The position numbers and the translations under genes were made by a program. Source: Cryomorphaceae bacterium (GTDB lineage: Bacteria > Bacteroidota > Bacteroidia > Flavobacteriales > Crocinitomicaceae). Taken from it: a DNA stretch of 31,344 nucleotides. The notes under the pieces are model-generated. The model was not told where the DNA came from. It was given only the letters and a program-made list of their open reading frames with translations, and did not search any database. This document shows, one piece after another, positions 16,038-24,533 of the stretch (within the stretch, counting starts at the first letter, position 1; each line of letters opens with the position of its first letter). The stretch is from contig JAJTDX010000031.1 of NCBI GenBank assembly GCA_021298235.1, positions 1-31,344 on the forward strand. The letters run 5' to 3'.

Positions 16038-16775
16038 ATGAGCCTTTTCGAAAGACTTTTTAAAAAGAAACTTGATCCTTTTGAGTTGTCGGATCTAAAG
16101 GTCGACATCCATAGTCATTTAATTCCCGGAATTGACGACGGATCAAGAACAATGGATGAAAGCATTGCTATGCTTGCCAAATTTGAAAGTCTCGGCTACC
16201 TGAAGGTGATTACTACTCCACATATTATGAGTGAGGTGTATCCAAACAATTCAGAACGTATTCTTGAGGGACTGGAAGATGTTCGTGAAAACGCTCAAAA
16301 ATTAGGACTTAAGATTTCAATTGAGGCAGCTGCTGAGTATTACTTTGACGAAACGCTTGAGTTTAGAGTAAAGGAAAAGAATTTCATGACGTTCGGAGAA
16401 AATTACGTGTTGGTGGAATTTGCCTTTCACAATGCTCCTATGTTTGAGGAACGTTTGTTTTTCGAAATGCAGATGGCAGGGTATAAACCTGTTTTAGCTC
16501 ATTTTGAGCGTTATATGTACTATTTGGGTTCTGTAGATAAAGCTGCTGAATACAAAGAAAAAGGTGTCTGTATACAAATGAACCTGAATTCATTGACGGG
16601 CCATTATGGGCTAGAGGTTAAAAAACAAGCCGAACGATTAATTGACTCCGGCTTAATTGATTTTGTTGGAACGGATTGTCACCGAATGGATCATCTCATG
16701 CTTCTGGAAAATAACCTTTCCAATCCATACATGCACAAGTTAAAAGAGCTTCCTCTTCGGAATCGCTTACTCTGA
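16038..16775 (+). CDS. PHP-domain protein tyrosine phosphatase (CpsB/YwqE type)
   Basis: This 245-residue metal-dependent phosphatase of the PHP superfamily has a metal-binding DIHSHLIPGIDDGS (23-36), TTPHI with H62, AHFERY and a C-terminal GTDCHR. These match the CpsB/CapC/YwqE phosphatases that dephosphorylate BY-kinases and their targets. It begins right after rfbB with no spacer and closes the + strand polysaccharide block, about 9.5 kb from the Wzc kinase it presumably opposes. Its 3' end overlaps the convergent acs gene by 9 bp. Confidence 0.9.
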   Translation: MSLFERLFKKKLDPFELSDLKVDIHSHLIPGIDDGSRTMDESIAMLAKFESLGYLKVITTPHIMSEVYPNNSERILEGLEDVRENAQKLGLKISIEAAAEYYFDETLEFRVKEKNFMTFGENYVLVEFAFHNAPMFEERLFFEMQMAGYKPVLAHFERYMYYLGSVDKAAEYKEKGVCIQMNLNSLTGHYGLEVKKQAERLIDSGLIDFVGTDCHRMDHLMLLENNLSNPYMHKLKELPLRNRLL

Positions 16776-18680
16776 GATAGATCTTGCTGCGTATGTAATT
16801 TCGTCGACTACTTCTGGGTTCAACAAAGTAGAGGTGTCTCCAAAATTCGTGAAATCTCCTTCTGCAATTTTTCTGAGAATGCGTCGCATAATTTTCCCGG
16901 ATCGTGTTTTGGGTAAACCGCTAACAAAAACCATTTTATCCAATTTGGCAATTGGTCCGATATGATCGGATATATGCTTGTTTATTTCCGCAAAAAGTCG
17001 TTTTTCATCTTCTGGATTTACCAGTTCTCTTAAGATGATAAATCCAAAAAGTGCGTTTCCTTTGATGTCGTGGGGATACCCCACCAGGGCTGATTCAGCA
17101 ACAGACGGATGCTCGTTGATCGCATCTTCAATAGGGGCAGTTCCAAGATTATGCCCGGATACTATCACGATGTCATCCACACGTCCAGTTATTCTGTAAT
17201 TTCCTGTTTCATCTCTCAATGCCCCATCACCTGTAAAATAGTACCCTGGGTAGGTGCTGAAATAGGTCTCTTTATATCTTTGATGATCTCCCCAAATGGT
17301 TCGGGCGATAGAGGGCCAAGGAAATGATAGACAAAGGTTTCCTGAAACTCCGTTCCCTTCAATTGGTTGTTTATGATCGTCCATAAGTACGGTTCGAACA
17401 CCGGGAAGAGGGAGCGTCGCAAATGCCGGCTTGGTTGAAGTTATTCCTGCTAAAGGAGCAATAAGTATTCCTCCGGTTTCAGTTTGCCACCATGTATCGA
17501 CGATTGGACAGCGGTTCTGTCCGATATGTGTATGGTACCAATGCCATGCTTCCTCATTGATGGGTTCTCCAACAGATCCCAGGATCTTAAGTGAGGATAG
17601 GTCATGAGGTTGAATCCAGTCCAAAGATTCTTTTGCCAATGAACGAATTGCCGTTGGTGCCGTATATAAATGAGTAATCTTGTGTTTTGCTATGATTTCC
17701 CAAAACCGACCGAAATCCGGATACGAAGGAATTCCTTCAAACAGAACAGTTGTGGCACCATTTAACAATGCCCCATACAAAAGGTAGGAGTGTCCTGTAA
17801 TCCAGCCTATGTCCGCAGTACACCAAAAAATATCATTTTCTTTATATTGAAAAACATTTTTAAAGGTATATCCGGTGTACACCATGTATCCTCCACACGT
17901 GTGTACCATCCCTTTTGGTTTGCCTGTTGAACCAGATGTGTATAAGATGAATAAAGGATCTTCTGCATCCATTGGTTCGGGTTCAAAAGTGTCACCCGCA
18001 TGTTGCAACATTTCCGATGCTTCAATGTCAAATCCCTCGTTTATTTTTATTGGATCTCCGGTTCGACGAAAAATCAGTGATTGTTTAACAGATGGACACG
18101 TCTTTAGGGCTTCATCTACAATCTTTTTCAGCTCAACAGTTTTATTACCTCTAAAACCACCATCTGAAGTAATGACTAAATTGCACTCCGCATCTTGAAT
18201 TCTTGCAGCAACTGCCGATGAGGAGAATCCGGCAAAAACAACTGAGTGGATTGCTCCAATTCGGGCACAAGCCAACACGGATATCGCTAGTTCAGGTATC
18301 ATTGGAAGATAAATGCACACGCGGTCACCTTTTTCAATTCCAAGTGATTTAAGGACATTGGCCATTTTGTTAACACGACGAAACAACTCGTTGTAGGTGA
18401 TGTGAACAGCCGCCTCATTCGGGTCGTTCGGCTCAAAAAGTAGGGCTGTTTTCTCTCCTTTATCGGCAAGATGTCGGTCGATTGCATTAATGGTTATATT
18501 TAGCCTTCCTCCGTCAAACCATTTGAAACGGGCTTCAGCCATGTCGAAGTCAAGTGTGTTCTTCCAAGGTGAATTCCAAACATAGTTGGAAGCAATTTCG
18601 TCCCAAAATGCGGCAGGGTTTTGAATGGATTTTTTGTAAGTATCCAGATATCCTTCGAAATCAGTAATGTTGAAGTTCAT
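16767..18680 (-). CDS. acs: Acetyl-CoA synthetase
   Basis: This 637-residue cytoplasmic AMP-forming ligase makes acetyl-CoA from acetate, ATP and CoA. It has the N-terminal ACAS segment, the P-loop-like YTSGSTGKPKG (247-257), VDTWWQTETGG with the tryptophan that limits the acyl pocket to acetate size, YFTGDGALRDETGNY, GRVDDIVIVSGHNLGT, and PKTRSGKIMRR with lysine K596. That lysine is the site acetylated for control in other Acs proteins. Length is close to the usual ~650. It is transcribed towards the phosphatase gene (9-bp overlap) and lies 24 bases downstream of the DUF2279 gene on the same strand. Confidence 0.96.
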   Translation of the reverse strand: MNFNITDFEGYLDTYKKSIQNPAAFWDEIASNYVWNSPWKNTLDFDMAEARFKWFDGGRLNITINAIDRHLADKGEKTALLFEPNDPNEAAVHITYNELFRRVNKMANVLKSLGIEKGDRVCIYLPMIPELAISVLACARIGAIHSVVFAGFSSSAVAARIQDAECNLVITSDGGFRGNKTVELKKIVDEALKTCPSVKQSLIFRRTGDPIKINEGFDIEASEMLQHAGDTFEPEPMDAEDPLFILYTSGSTGKPKGMVHTCGGYMVYTGYTFKNVFQYKENDIFWCTADIGWITGHSYLLYGALLNGATTVLFEGIPSYPDFGRFWEIIAKHKITHLYTAPTAIRSLAKESLDWIQPHDLSSLKILGSVGEPINEEAWHWYHTHIGQNRCPIVDTWWQTETGGILIAPLAGITSTKPAFATLPLPGVRTVLMDDHKQPIEGNGVSGNLCLSFPWPSIARTIWGDHQRYKETYFSTYPGYYFTGDGALRDETGNYRITGRVDDIVIVSGHNLGTAPIEDAINEHPSVAESALVGYPHDIKGNALFGFIILRELVNPEDEKRLFAEINKHISDHIGPIAKLDKMVFVSGLPKTRSGKIMRRILRKIAEGDFTNFGDTSTLLNPEVVDEITYAARSISE

Positions 18681-18704
18681 CGTTGAGAAATTGTGCGTCG
18701 AAAT

Positions 18705-19598
18705 TTAAAAATAAATAGGAACAGCAGAGAGTTTTCCATTGCTTAATTTGAAAGCTGGAAAAGGAATTTTAAGATAGTTGAATTGTTTCAATACCTTTTT
18801 CCAGAAAGGCTTCCTAACGGGTATCCTGCTGAAATCAATATCCATGGAGAGGAGCCACTCACGCTTTGCGGTGTAAATTGTTCCGTCACTGTGTGTAAAA
18901 CTGTCTGTATCTCCTTTTAATTTGGCATCAGCACTGTACCCAAAAGAAAAACAGATCCATTTGGGGAAAGTTGATTCTCGCAACCTTAAAAAGGGATTAA
19001 AGCTGACCCAGTATGTCTGTCCGTTGTAATCCTTCAGCAGTCGCTCTCCGAAAGATGATCCGAGAGTTTCTGGTCTGAGTTTAGCATATGGACTGGGAGC
19101 ATATGAGAATTTTGGCAAAAACCACTGCTCACCGAGCAAAAGCTCTTGAGAGGTAAAGAGACTTGTTCCTAATACATTGTATCCGAAATCATGCAGGGAA
19201 AACCCCCAGTTTTTAGAGAGTCCGTCAAAAATCTCCAAGGTGGTTTGGTATCCGATTGAAACACCTGATGCAATCCATACAGCACGTGTAGACTTAATTC
19301 CGCTCCATTCAAAAATGTCTTGAGTGAGTTGCGAAATCTGATAGGACGTGTAAGCGTGTCCTGCTTTGTCCATGTGAAGCCAAAAGTTGCCGTCATTAAA
19401 AAAATGAAAACGTGATTGCTCTTCCTTCGAATACCACACTCCCCAGAGTGCTCCCATGCTTCCTGCCCATGCCAGACCAATTCCAGATCCCGCGACTACT
19501 TTTCGCGATTTTAATGAATCTATTGGAAGGCGTTCGTTTGCAGAGCTGATCGCACTAGAAACCATGAATACAATAAAAAAGAGCTTAATCCTCAGCAT
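18705..19598 (-). CDS. DUF2279-family envelope protein
   Basis: This 297-residue protein has an N-terminal signal sequence (LRIKLFFIVFMVSSAISSA) and then resembles the Bacteroidetes DUF2279/YfiM-like proteins: a hydrophobic Gly/Trp-rich segment, DKAGHAYTSYQISQ, a second hydrophobic segment with the GVSIGYQTTLEIFDG stretch, and GFSLHDFGYNVLG. The C-terminal half looks like beta-strand-rich envelope sequence ending in hydrophobic residues. Molecular function is unknown. I use ATG 19598 because it places the signal peptide at the N-terminus; an ATG at 19625 would add nine polar residues in front. It precedes acs on the - strand and is divergent from the LOG gene. Confidence 0.75.
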   Translation of the reverse strand: MLRIKLFFIVFMVSSAISSANERLPIDSLKSRKVVAGSGIGLAWAGSMGALWGVWYSKEEQSRFHFFNDGNFWLHMDKAGHAYTSYQISQLTQDIFEWSGIKSTRAVWIASGVSIGYQTTLEIFDGLSKNWGFSLHDFGYNVLGTSLFTSQELLLGEQWFLPKFSYAPSPYAKLRPETLGSSFGERLLKDYNGQTYWVSFNPFLRLRESTFPKWICFSFGYSADAKLKGDTDSFTHSDGTIYTAKREWLLSMDIDFSRIPVRKPFWKKVLKQFNYLKIPFPAFKLSNGKLSAVPIYF

Positions 19599-19716
19599 TC
19601 GTTCGAAATTAATCACAATGTCCATTCATTCGACATTAAAAATAAAATACCGTTGTTTTCGTTGAAGGATAAAATCGTATTTTCGGTTTCTACTTCAATT
19701 AATTTTCACTATCACT

Positions 19717-20299
19717 ATGAACAAGATCAGAAAGGATTGGAATGACATCAAAATAAATGACAGCTGGGCGATCTTCAAGATCATGTCTGAATTTGTCGAA
19801 GGGTATGAACGCATGGCAAAGATTGGTCCTTGTATCAGTGTTTTTGGCTCTGCACGGACCAGACCTGACAATAAGTATTATCAAATCGGAGTTGAGGTAT
19901 CTGAATTACTGGCGGAAGCCGGATATGGCGTGATTACGGGAGGTGGTCCTGGAATAATGGAGGCTGGCAACAAAGGCGCACAACAAGGTGGAGGAAAATC
20001 CGTAGGGTTGAACATTGATTTGCCATTTGAACAAAATCACAATCCCTTTATAGATCCGGAACATAACTTAGAGTTTGATTACTTTTTCGTTCGAAAAGTA
20101 ATGTTTGTAAAGTACGCTCAAGGATTTGTTGTCCTTCCCGGAGGTTTTGGAACCATGGATGAGCTATTTGAAGCGTTGACGCTCATTCAGACGAAAAAAA
20201 TCAGCCACCGACCTGTTCACAACAGTCGATACAGCAAAAGAAGCTTTTCAATTCATCGATGATTTTTACAAGTCACATGAGCTGTCTCCAAACTTTTAA
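19717..20299 (+). pseudogene. LOG-family (TIGR00730) gene, broken by internal deletion and frameshift
   Basis: The first ~167 codons encode a LOG-type Rossmann protein, related to cytokinin riboside 5'-monophosphate phosphoribohydrolases, with VFGSART, GGGPGIMEAGNKGA and the catalytic-site LPGGFGTMDELFEALT. After IQTKKIS the frame changes character and stops at 20262. The expected C-terminal part (DLFTTVDTAKEAFQFIDDFY and a final SPNF) is present in another frame at 20204-20299. The family segment between these two parts, roughly 30 residues with a PIxLxGxxYW...DW core, is missing altogether. I conclude that a deletion of about 90-100 bases, not a multiple of three, removed it. The open frame 19717-20262 could still yield a 181-residue product. 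An assembly error is not excluded. Confidence 0.8.
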
Positions 20300-20328
20300 C
20301 ACAGGGTCATTCAAAGCAGCTTATTTTC

Positions 20329-20336
20329 TATATTTG
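20329..20336 (+). promoter_or_regulatory. Candidate -7 box (TATATTTG) for the PASTA-T9SS-rluD unit
   Basis: TATATTTG matches TAnnTTTG exactly and ends 18 bases before the PASTA ATG. It lies just downstream of the degenerate LOG gene. No clear -33 TTG is seen. Confidence 0.38.
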
Positions 20337-20354
20337 CCAAACATTAGTTGAAGG

Positions 20355-21161
20355 ATGGAATGGTTCAATAAGGTCAAGATGTTCGTTTGGAGCAAACATT
20401 TTCTGAAGCACTTCGGATTGGTTGTTCTTGCGTACTTGCTTATAATTTTAATAACCGTTTTTTATTTGGATGCCCTCACGAACCATGGTGAACGAATAGA
20501 GGTTCCAAACTTTGTTGGGAACAATGTCAATGCTGTTAAAAGTCAGATCGAAGAATTGGGTTTGCAATATGAAGTTCTTGATTCAGTCTATGCTCCAGAC
20601 AAACCTGAAGGAACGATACTTGAACAAAATCCAGAACCCACCGCTGCTTCAATGGTGGGTGTAAAGGAGGGCAGAATTATTCGATTCACGGTTTCTAAGA
20701 AAACGAATCTGGTGGAAATGCCTAGCTTGGTGGATAAGTCTGAACGATTTGCAAAGAGTATCCTTGAAAATCGTGGGTTGAAGTACCGTATCGAATACCG
20801 ACCCACAAATGAAGCAGATAATGCCGTGCTTGAACAGCGTTACAAAGGTCGAGTAGTGAAGGAAGGGGAAAATGTTCCGGTTGGTGCAACAATTTTGCTG
20901 GTAGTGGGTAAAAATGATGCCGGAGTACCTGTCGAAATTCCTAATTTATATGGACTAACACTTGCAGAAGCCAGTGCCTTGCTAATGCAGGTAGGAGAAT
21001 TTCAATTCGTTACAGTGTGTCCAGATTGCATTACCTCTGAAGATTCTCTTGCGGCACGCATCGAGTCCCAAACACCGGAGTTCTTGGAGGGTATTACCAT
21101 TCCTTCGAAATCTACCATCACGGTCTACGCGACGAAAGAATTCAGTGGACTTCAAGAGTAA
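20355..21161 (+). CDS. PASTA-domain membrane protein
   Basis: This 268-residue protein has a short cytoplasmic N-terminus, one membrane span (about 20-40) and three periplasmic PASTA repeats, starting near IEVPNFVGNNVNAV (48 on), LVEMPSLVDKSERFA and VEIPNLYGLTLAEA. PASTA domains bind peptidoglycan fragments or act as spacers in cell-wall enzymes and Ser/Thr kinases. Here no kinase or transpeptidase domain is attached. The gap to the next start is 13 bases. A role as a peptidoglycan-linked scaffold is inferred. Confidence 0.9.
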   Translation: MEWFNKVKMFVWSKHFLKHFGLVVLAYLLIILITVFYLDALTNHGERIEVPNFVGNNVNAVKSQIEELGLQYEVLDSVYAPDKPEGTILEQNPEPTAASMVGVKEGRIIRFTVSKKTNLVEMPSLVDKSERFAKSILENRGLKYRIEYRPTNEADNAVLEQRYKGRVVKEGENVPVGATILLVVGKNDAGVPVEIPNLYGLTLAEASALLMQVGEFQFVTVCPDCITSEDSLAARIESQTPEFLEGITIPSKSTITVYATKEFSGLQE

Positions 21162-21174
21162 TTCACACAAAGAA

Positions 21175-23388
21175 ATGAGAATACTCACCCTTTTAAGTTT
21201 GATCCTTTTATCGCGCTTTGTTGTTTTGGCGCAAGGCGAGGAGCTTGGTCCACTCATGCAAAATCCGGATCTCTTGGGCACGAAAAAGGCATCCTTAAAA
21301 TCGGGAAACCTTACGTTTGATAGTACTTTCATTTATGTATCAGATACACTTCAACTGCCTCTATTCGATGAATTCACCAACAATCATTTTCAGGTGTATT
21401 CAACTGATTACTCAGCCACAGGTGTAACTTCCGTTAAAAAATATCGCATTCTTGAGGATGTCACTTTGTTACCTATCAATAACCAGCTAAGATTGACCGG
21501 ACAGGCGACTTTTCGTCGTTCGTACGATTTGGTTTCCTCCACTTTTGTGGATCAAACATTTGAACCTACTTCTTATCAGGTTGGAGATCTAGCTTCTTAT
21601 CCTGTGGTTTATTCCACCACGGATTTGTATCCTCCCTACTATATTTATGACACCATAGGTGCACCTGATGTTTCAGATACAGTGTGGATCACTGATCCTG
21701 AATTTTATCAGGATTCTGCTACACAATTCTTTATGCCCTTGTCTGATCCAAATGCATTTTGGTTAGATGACAGAGCATATCACAATTATCGTTATGCTGT
21801 CAATCCAAGATCTTTGGGTGTGGTAACCTTTGATGGTCTGGATTCCGATGGCTATCCTTATGCCATTGGAACAAGCATTACCAATTGGGCCGATGCACTT
21901 ACGTCCAAGCCATTGGACTTGTTTCCATACAATGCCGGAGACTCTGTCTATTTCAGCTTCCTTTATCAGGCGGAAGGATTTGGAGATGTTCCTGAGCCTT
22001 CTGATTCCTTGATTCTTGAATTCTATGCAAAGGATTTGGATCAATGGTTCCGAGTTTGGGGAGATTCAGGACAAGTATCAAGTGAATTCAAGGTTGGGCA
22101 TATTCGATTGAACGAGGCAAAATATTTTAAAAAAGGATTTCAGTTCCGTTTCAGGAATTACGGTGCCCTTTCAGGTAGTCTCGATCATTTTCATATAGAT
22201 TATGTTCATCTCAGAACACTATCAGGATATCAGGATACCCTGTTCAAGGATTTCGCGTTTTCCTATCCTGTGGGTAGCTTGCTTAAAACATACACTTCTG
22301 TTCCCTGGGATCATTTCAAAAACAATTCTGCAAGTAAAATGAATGATCAGCTGGAAATTACTGTTCACAATGGCAGTAATCTAACTGAGAACAATCAAAA
22401 TGGTGCAGTGCAGGTTTCTTACACTGGGGTACCGGAAGGTAATTTTACGTTGGTTGCCCAAACTCTCTCAGGTGGTAATATCAATTATGATCCAAGAACC
22501 ACATATACCTCCTACCATGATTTATCCGGGGGCTATGTATTCGATATTTCTAAACCCGGTCTTCAGCAGGAATTTGAGATTGTAGCCTCCGCTTCTGCTC
22601 AATTTCCCAATCTGGCGATTAACGATGTTTCGGAGAATGTGCAGGTGTTCTCCAATTATTACAGCTATGATGACGGCACCGCTGAGGCTGCTTATGGTCC
22701 CACTGGTCCACAAGCGAGGCTTGCTATAAAATATGTTGCCTATGAAGAAGATTCACTTCTTGGCTTGAAGATCCATTTTGTACCTTCCGTGAACGATGTA
22801 AGTGGCAACCTCTTCTTATTGACTGTTTGGGAAAGTAATGGAGGTCTACCCGGTAACATTCTATATGAAGACGATGTTTTTTTTCCTAGGAATCCTGTGT
22901 ATGCCGACGAACGTAATGCGTTCATAAATTATTATTTCAAAGACACGATGAAGGTAGCCGTTGGAACAGAATTTTTTGTCGGATGGCGTCAGTTTGATCC
23001 CGAACGTTTGAACGTAGGACTGGATAGAAATCAGGATAACTCTGACAAGACCTATTACAGCGTGGATAATGGAATTTCATGGAATCAATCGTTGATTCCT
23101 GGTTCGGTGATGGTCAGGCCTATTTTTTCAACGTCACTCGATCCTACGCTGGATATTCCAGATAATCGCCATAATTTTAAGGTGGAGGTTTACCCCAATC
23201 CTTCAAATGACCTTGTGACAATTCGCGGGTTTGAAGGTGAATTTTCTGGAGCCCAATTGTTTAGTACAACAGGAGCCTCTGTGATGAAAATCGATCAAAG
23301 CACATTTTCTGTTACTGGAATTGAATCAGGAATGTATATTTTGAAATTGAACGGTTCTTCTATAATTCATCGCTTGATTATCAGATGA
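21175..23388 (+). CDS. Type IX-secreted protein with C-terminal sorting domain
   Basis: This 737-residue exported protein has a signal peptide (about 1-18, LLSRFVVLAQ) and no catalytic motif I can name. The middle holds beta-rich, Asp/Tyr/Ser-rich sequence with jelly-roll-like strands (for example the GFQFRFRNYG stretch followed by HFHIDYVHLR). The last ~70 residues form a type A T9SS sorting domain beginning VEVYPNPSNDLVTIRG and ending in SGMYILKLNG...LIIR. I start at ATG 21175, which gives a signal peptide at once. An upstream in-frame ATG at 21049 lies inside the PASTA gene and would put 42 unlikely residues in front. Its stop overlaps the rluD start (ATGA). Confidence 0.88.
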   Translation: MRILTLLSLILLSRFVVLAQGEELGPLMQNPDLLGTKKASLKSGNLTFDSTFIYVSDTLQLPLFDEFTNNHFQVYSTDYSATGVTSVKKYRILEDVTLLPINNQLRLTGQATFRRSYDLVSSTFVDQTFEPTSYQVGDLASYPVVYSTTDLYPPYYIYDTIGAPDVSDTVWITDPEFYQDSATQFFMPLSDPNAFWLDDRAYHNYRYAVNPRSLGVVTFDGLDSDGYPYAIGTSITNWADALTSKPLDLFPYNAGDSVYFSFLYQAEGFGDVPEPSDSLILEFYAKDLDQWFRVWGDSGQVSSEFKVGHIRLNEAKYFKKGFQFRFRNYGALSGSLDHFHIDYVHLRTLSGYQDTLFKDFAFSYPVGSLLKTYTSVPWDHFKNNSASKMNDQLEITVHNGSNLTENNQNGAVQVSYTGVPEGNFTLVAQTLSGGNINYDPRTTYTSYHDLSGGYVFDISKPGLQQEFEIVASASAQFPNLAINDVSENVQVFSNYYSYDDGTAEAAYGPTGPQARLAIKYVAYEEDSLLGLKIHFVPSVNDVSGNLFLLTVWESNGGLPGNILYEDDVFFPRNPVYADERNAFINYYFKDTMKVAVGTEFFVGWRQFDPERLNVGLDRNQDNSDKTYYSVDNGISWNQSLIPGSVMVRPIFSTSLDPTLDIPDNRHNFKVEVYPNPSNDLVTIRGFEGEFSGAQLFSTTGASVMKIDQSTFSVTGIESGMYILKLNGSSIIHRLIIR

Positions 23389-24416
23389 CAAAGGAGGTCC
23401 ATGATGACTCCGAACACGAGGAGGAAGAGCTTTTCGAGCATTACCGATTCAAAGCCGATCCGGGACAGGAAGTCATTCGCATAGATAAGTTCCTATTAGA
23501 CAGGCTCCCAAATACTTCACGAAATAAGATTCAGGTAGCGGCAAAGAACGGAAACGTTGTTGTAAATGATCATAAGGTCAAACAAAATTATAAGGTCAAA
23601 CCTGGAGATGTTGTTGCGATCGTTTTGCCTTATCCGGTGCGTGAATTGGAGCTTATTCCACAGAATATCCCATTGGATATTGTGTACGAGGACGATACAC
23701 TCATCGTAGTCAATAAACCGGCTGACATGGTTGTACATCCCGGCTATGGAAACTATTCAGGTACACTCGTCAATGCCTTGGTGTATCATTTTCAGAACCT
23801 TCCAGAGCGAATGTCTGATTATTTCGGCCGACCTGGATTGGTTCATCGAATCGATAAACATACTACAGGATTGTTGGTAATTGCCAAGACGGAAACGGCT
23901 TTGACGGATCTTGCAGGTCAATTTTATGAGAGAACTACGGAACGCTTGTATCATGCTCTCGTTTGGGGAGATCTCAACACAGATGGTACTGTAATCGGGA
24001 ATCTTGGCAGATCCCTTACGAACAGGAAGCAAATGGTCGTTTTTGAGGATGGCATTCATGGCAAGCATGCCGTGACTCATTATAGAGTTTTGAAACGTTA
24101 TGGTCTGGTAACACTTATTGAGTGCAAGTTGGAAACTGGTCGAACCCATCAGATTCGAGCGCATTTAAAACACATCGGGCATCCTTTGTTTCATGATTTG
24201 GAATACGGTGGAGATAAAGTTGTTAAAGGAACAAGAAGTTCATCCTATATCCGATTCATTGAGAATTGCTTTTCACTGACCCATGGTCAGGCATTACATG
24301 CCAAAACACTTGGGTTTAAACATCCCGAGTCCGGGAAAATGATACGCTTCGATTCAGAGCTTCCTGAGGGATTCAAATTGCTTCTTGAAAAGTGGGATCG
24401 TTATGTCTCAGAATAA
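23385..24416 (+). CDS. rluD: RluD-type 23S rRNA pseudouridine synthase
   Basis: This 343-residue enzyme of the RluA family has an N-terminal S4 RNA-binding domain (about 31-78) and a catalytic domain with the nucleophile D157 in LVHRIDKHTTGLLV. It also has the KPADMVVHPG motif (111-120) and ETGRTHQIRAHLKHIGHPL. It most likely isomerises uridines in helix 69 of 23S rRNA. The N-terminus carries an extra acidic stretch (residues 7-16) before the S4 domain. The start overlaps the T9SS protein gene by four bases, so it is probably translationally coupled to it. Confidence 0.92.
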   Translation: MTKEVHDDSEHEEEELFEHYRFKADPGQEVIRIDKFLLDRLPNTSRNKIQVAAKNGNVVVNDHKVKQNYKVKPGDVVAIVLPYPVRELELIPQNIPLDIVYEDDTLIVVNKPADMVVHPGYGNYSGTLVNALVYHFQNLPERMSDYFGRPGLVHRIDKHTTGLLVIAKTETALTDLAGQFYERTTERLYHALVWGDLNTDGTVIGNLGRSLTNRKQMVVFEDGIHGKHAVTHYRVLKRYGLVTLIECKLETGRTHQIRAHLKHIGHPLFHDLEYGGDKVVKGTRSSSYIRFIENCFSLTHGQALHAKTLGFKHPESGKMIRFDSELPEGFKLLLEKWDRYVSE

Positions 24417-24465
24417 TTTTCCTTGAGAAAAAATCTTGTTTTATAAAATAATTGCTGATAATCGT

Positions 24466-24473
24466 TAACTTTA
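24466..24473 (+). promoter_or_regulatory. Candidate -7 box (TAACTTTA) for the OmpA/PorE-like gene
   Basis: The 117-base gap between rluD and the next gene contains TAACTTTA, a near match to TAnnTTTG, which would give a leader of about 55 bases. A TTG at 24436 is spaced too far for a standard -33 element, so support is weak. Confidence 0.25.
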
Positions 24474-24533
24474 GAGCCTTGATGAATTTAGATGTCATCA
24501 CTTGATTAGTAATTTAATTCTTTAAGTGTCAAG

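Noticed and set aside
21049..21174. Upstream ATG for the T9SS protein
   Set aside because: It lies inside the PASTA gene and would hide the signal peptide behind 42 residues; ATG 21175 fits better.
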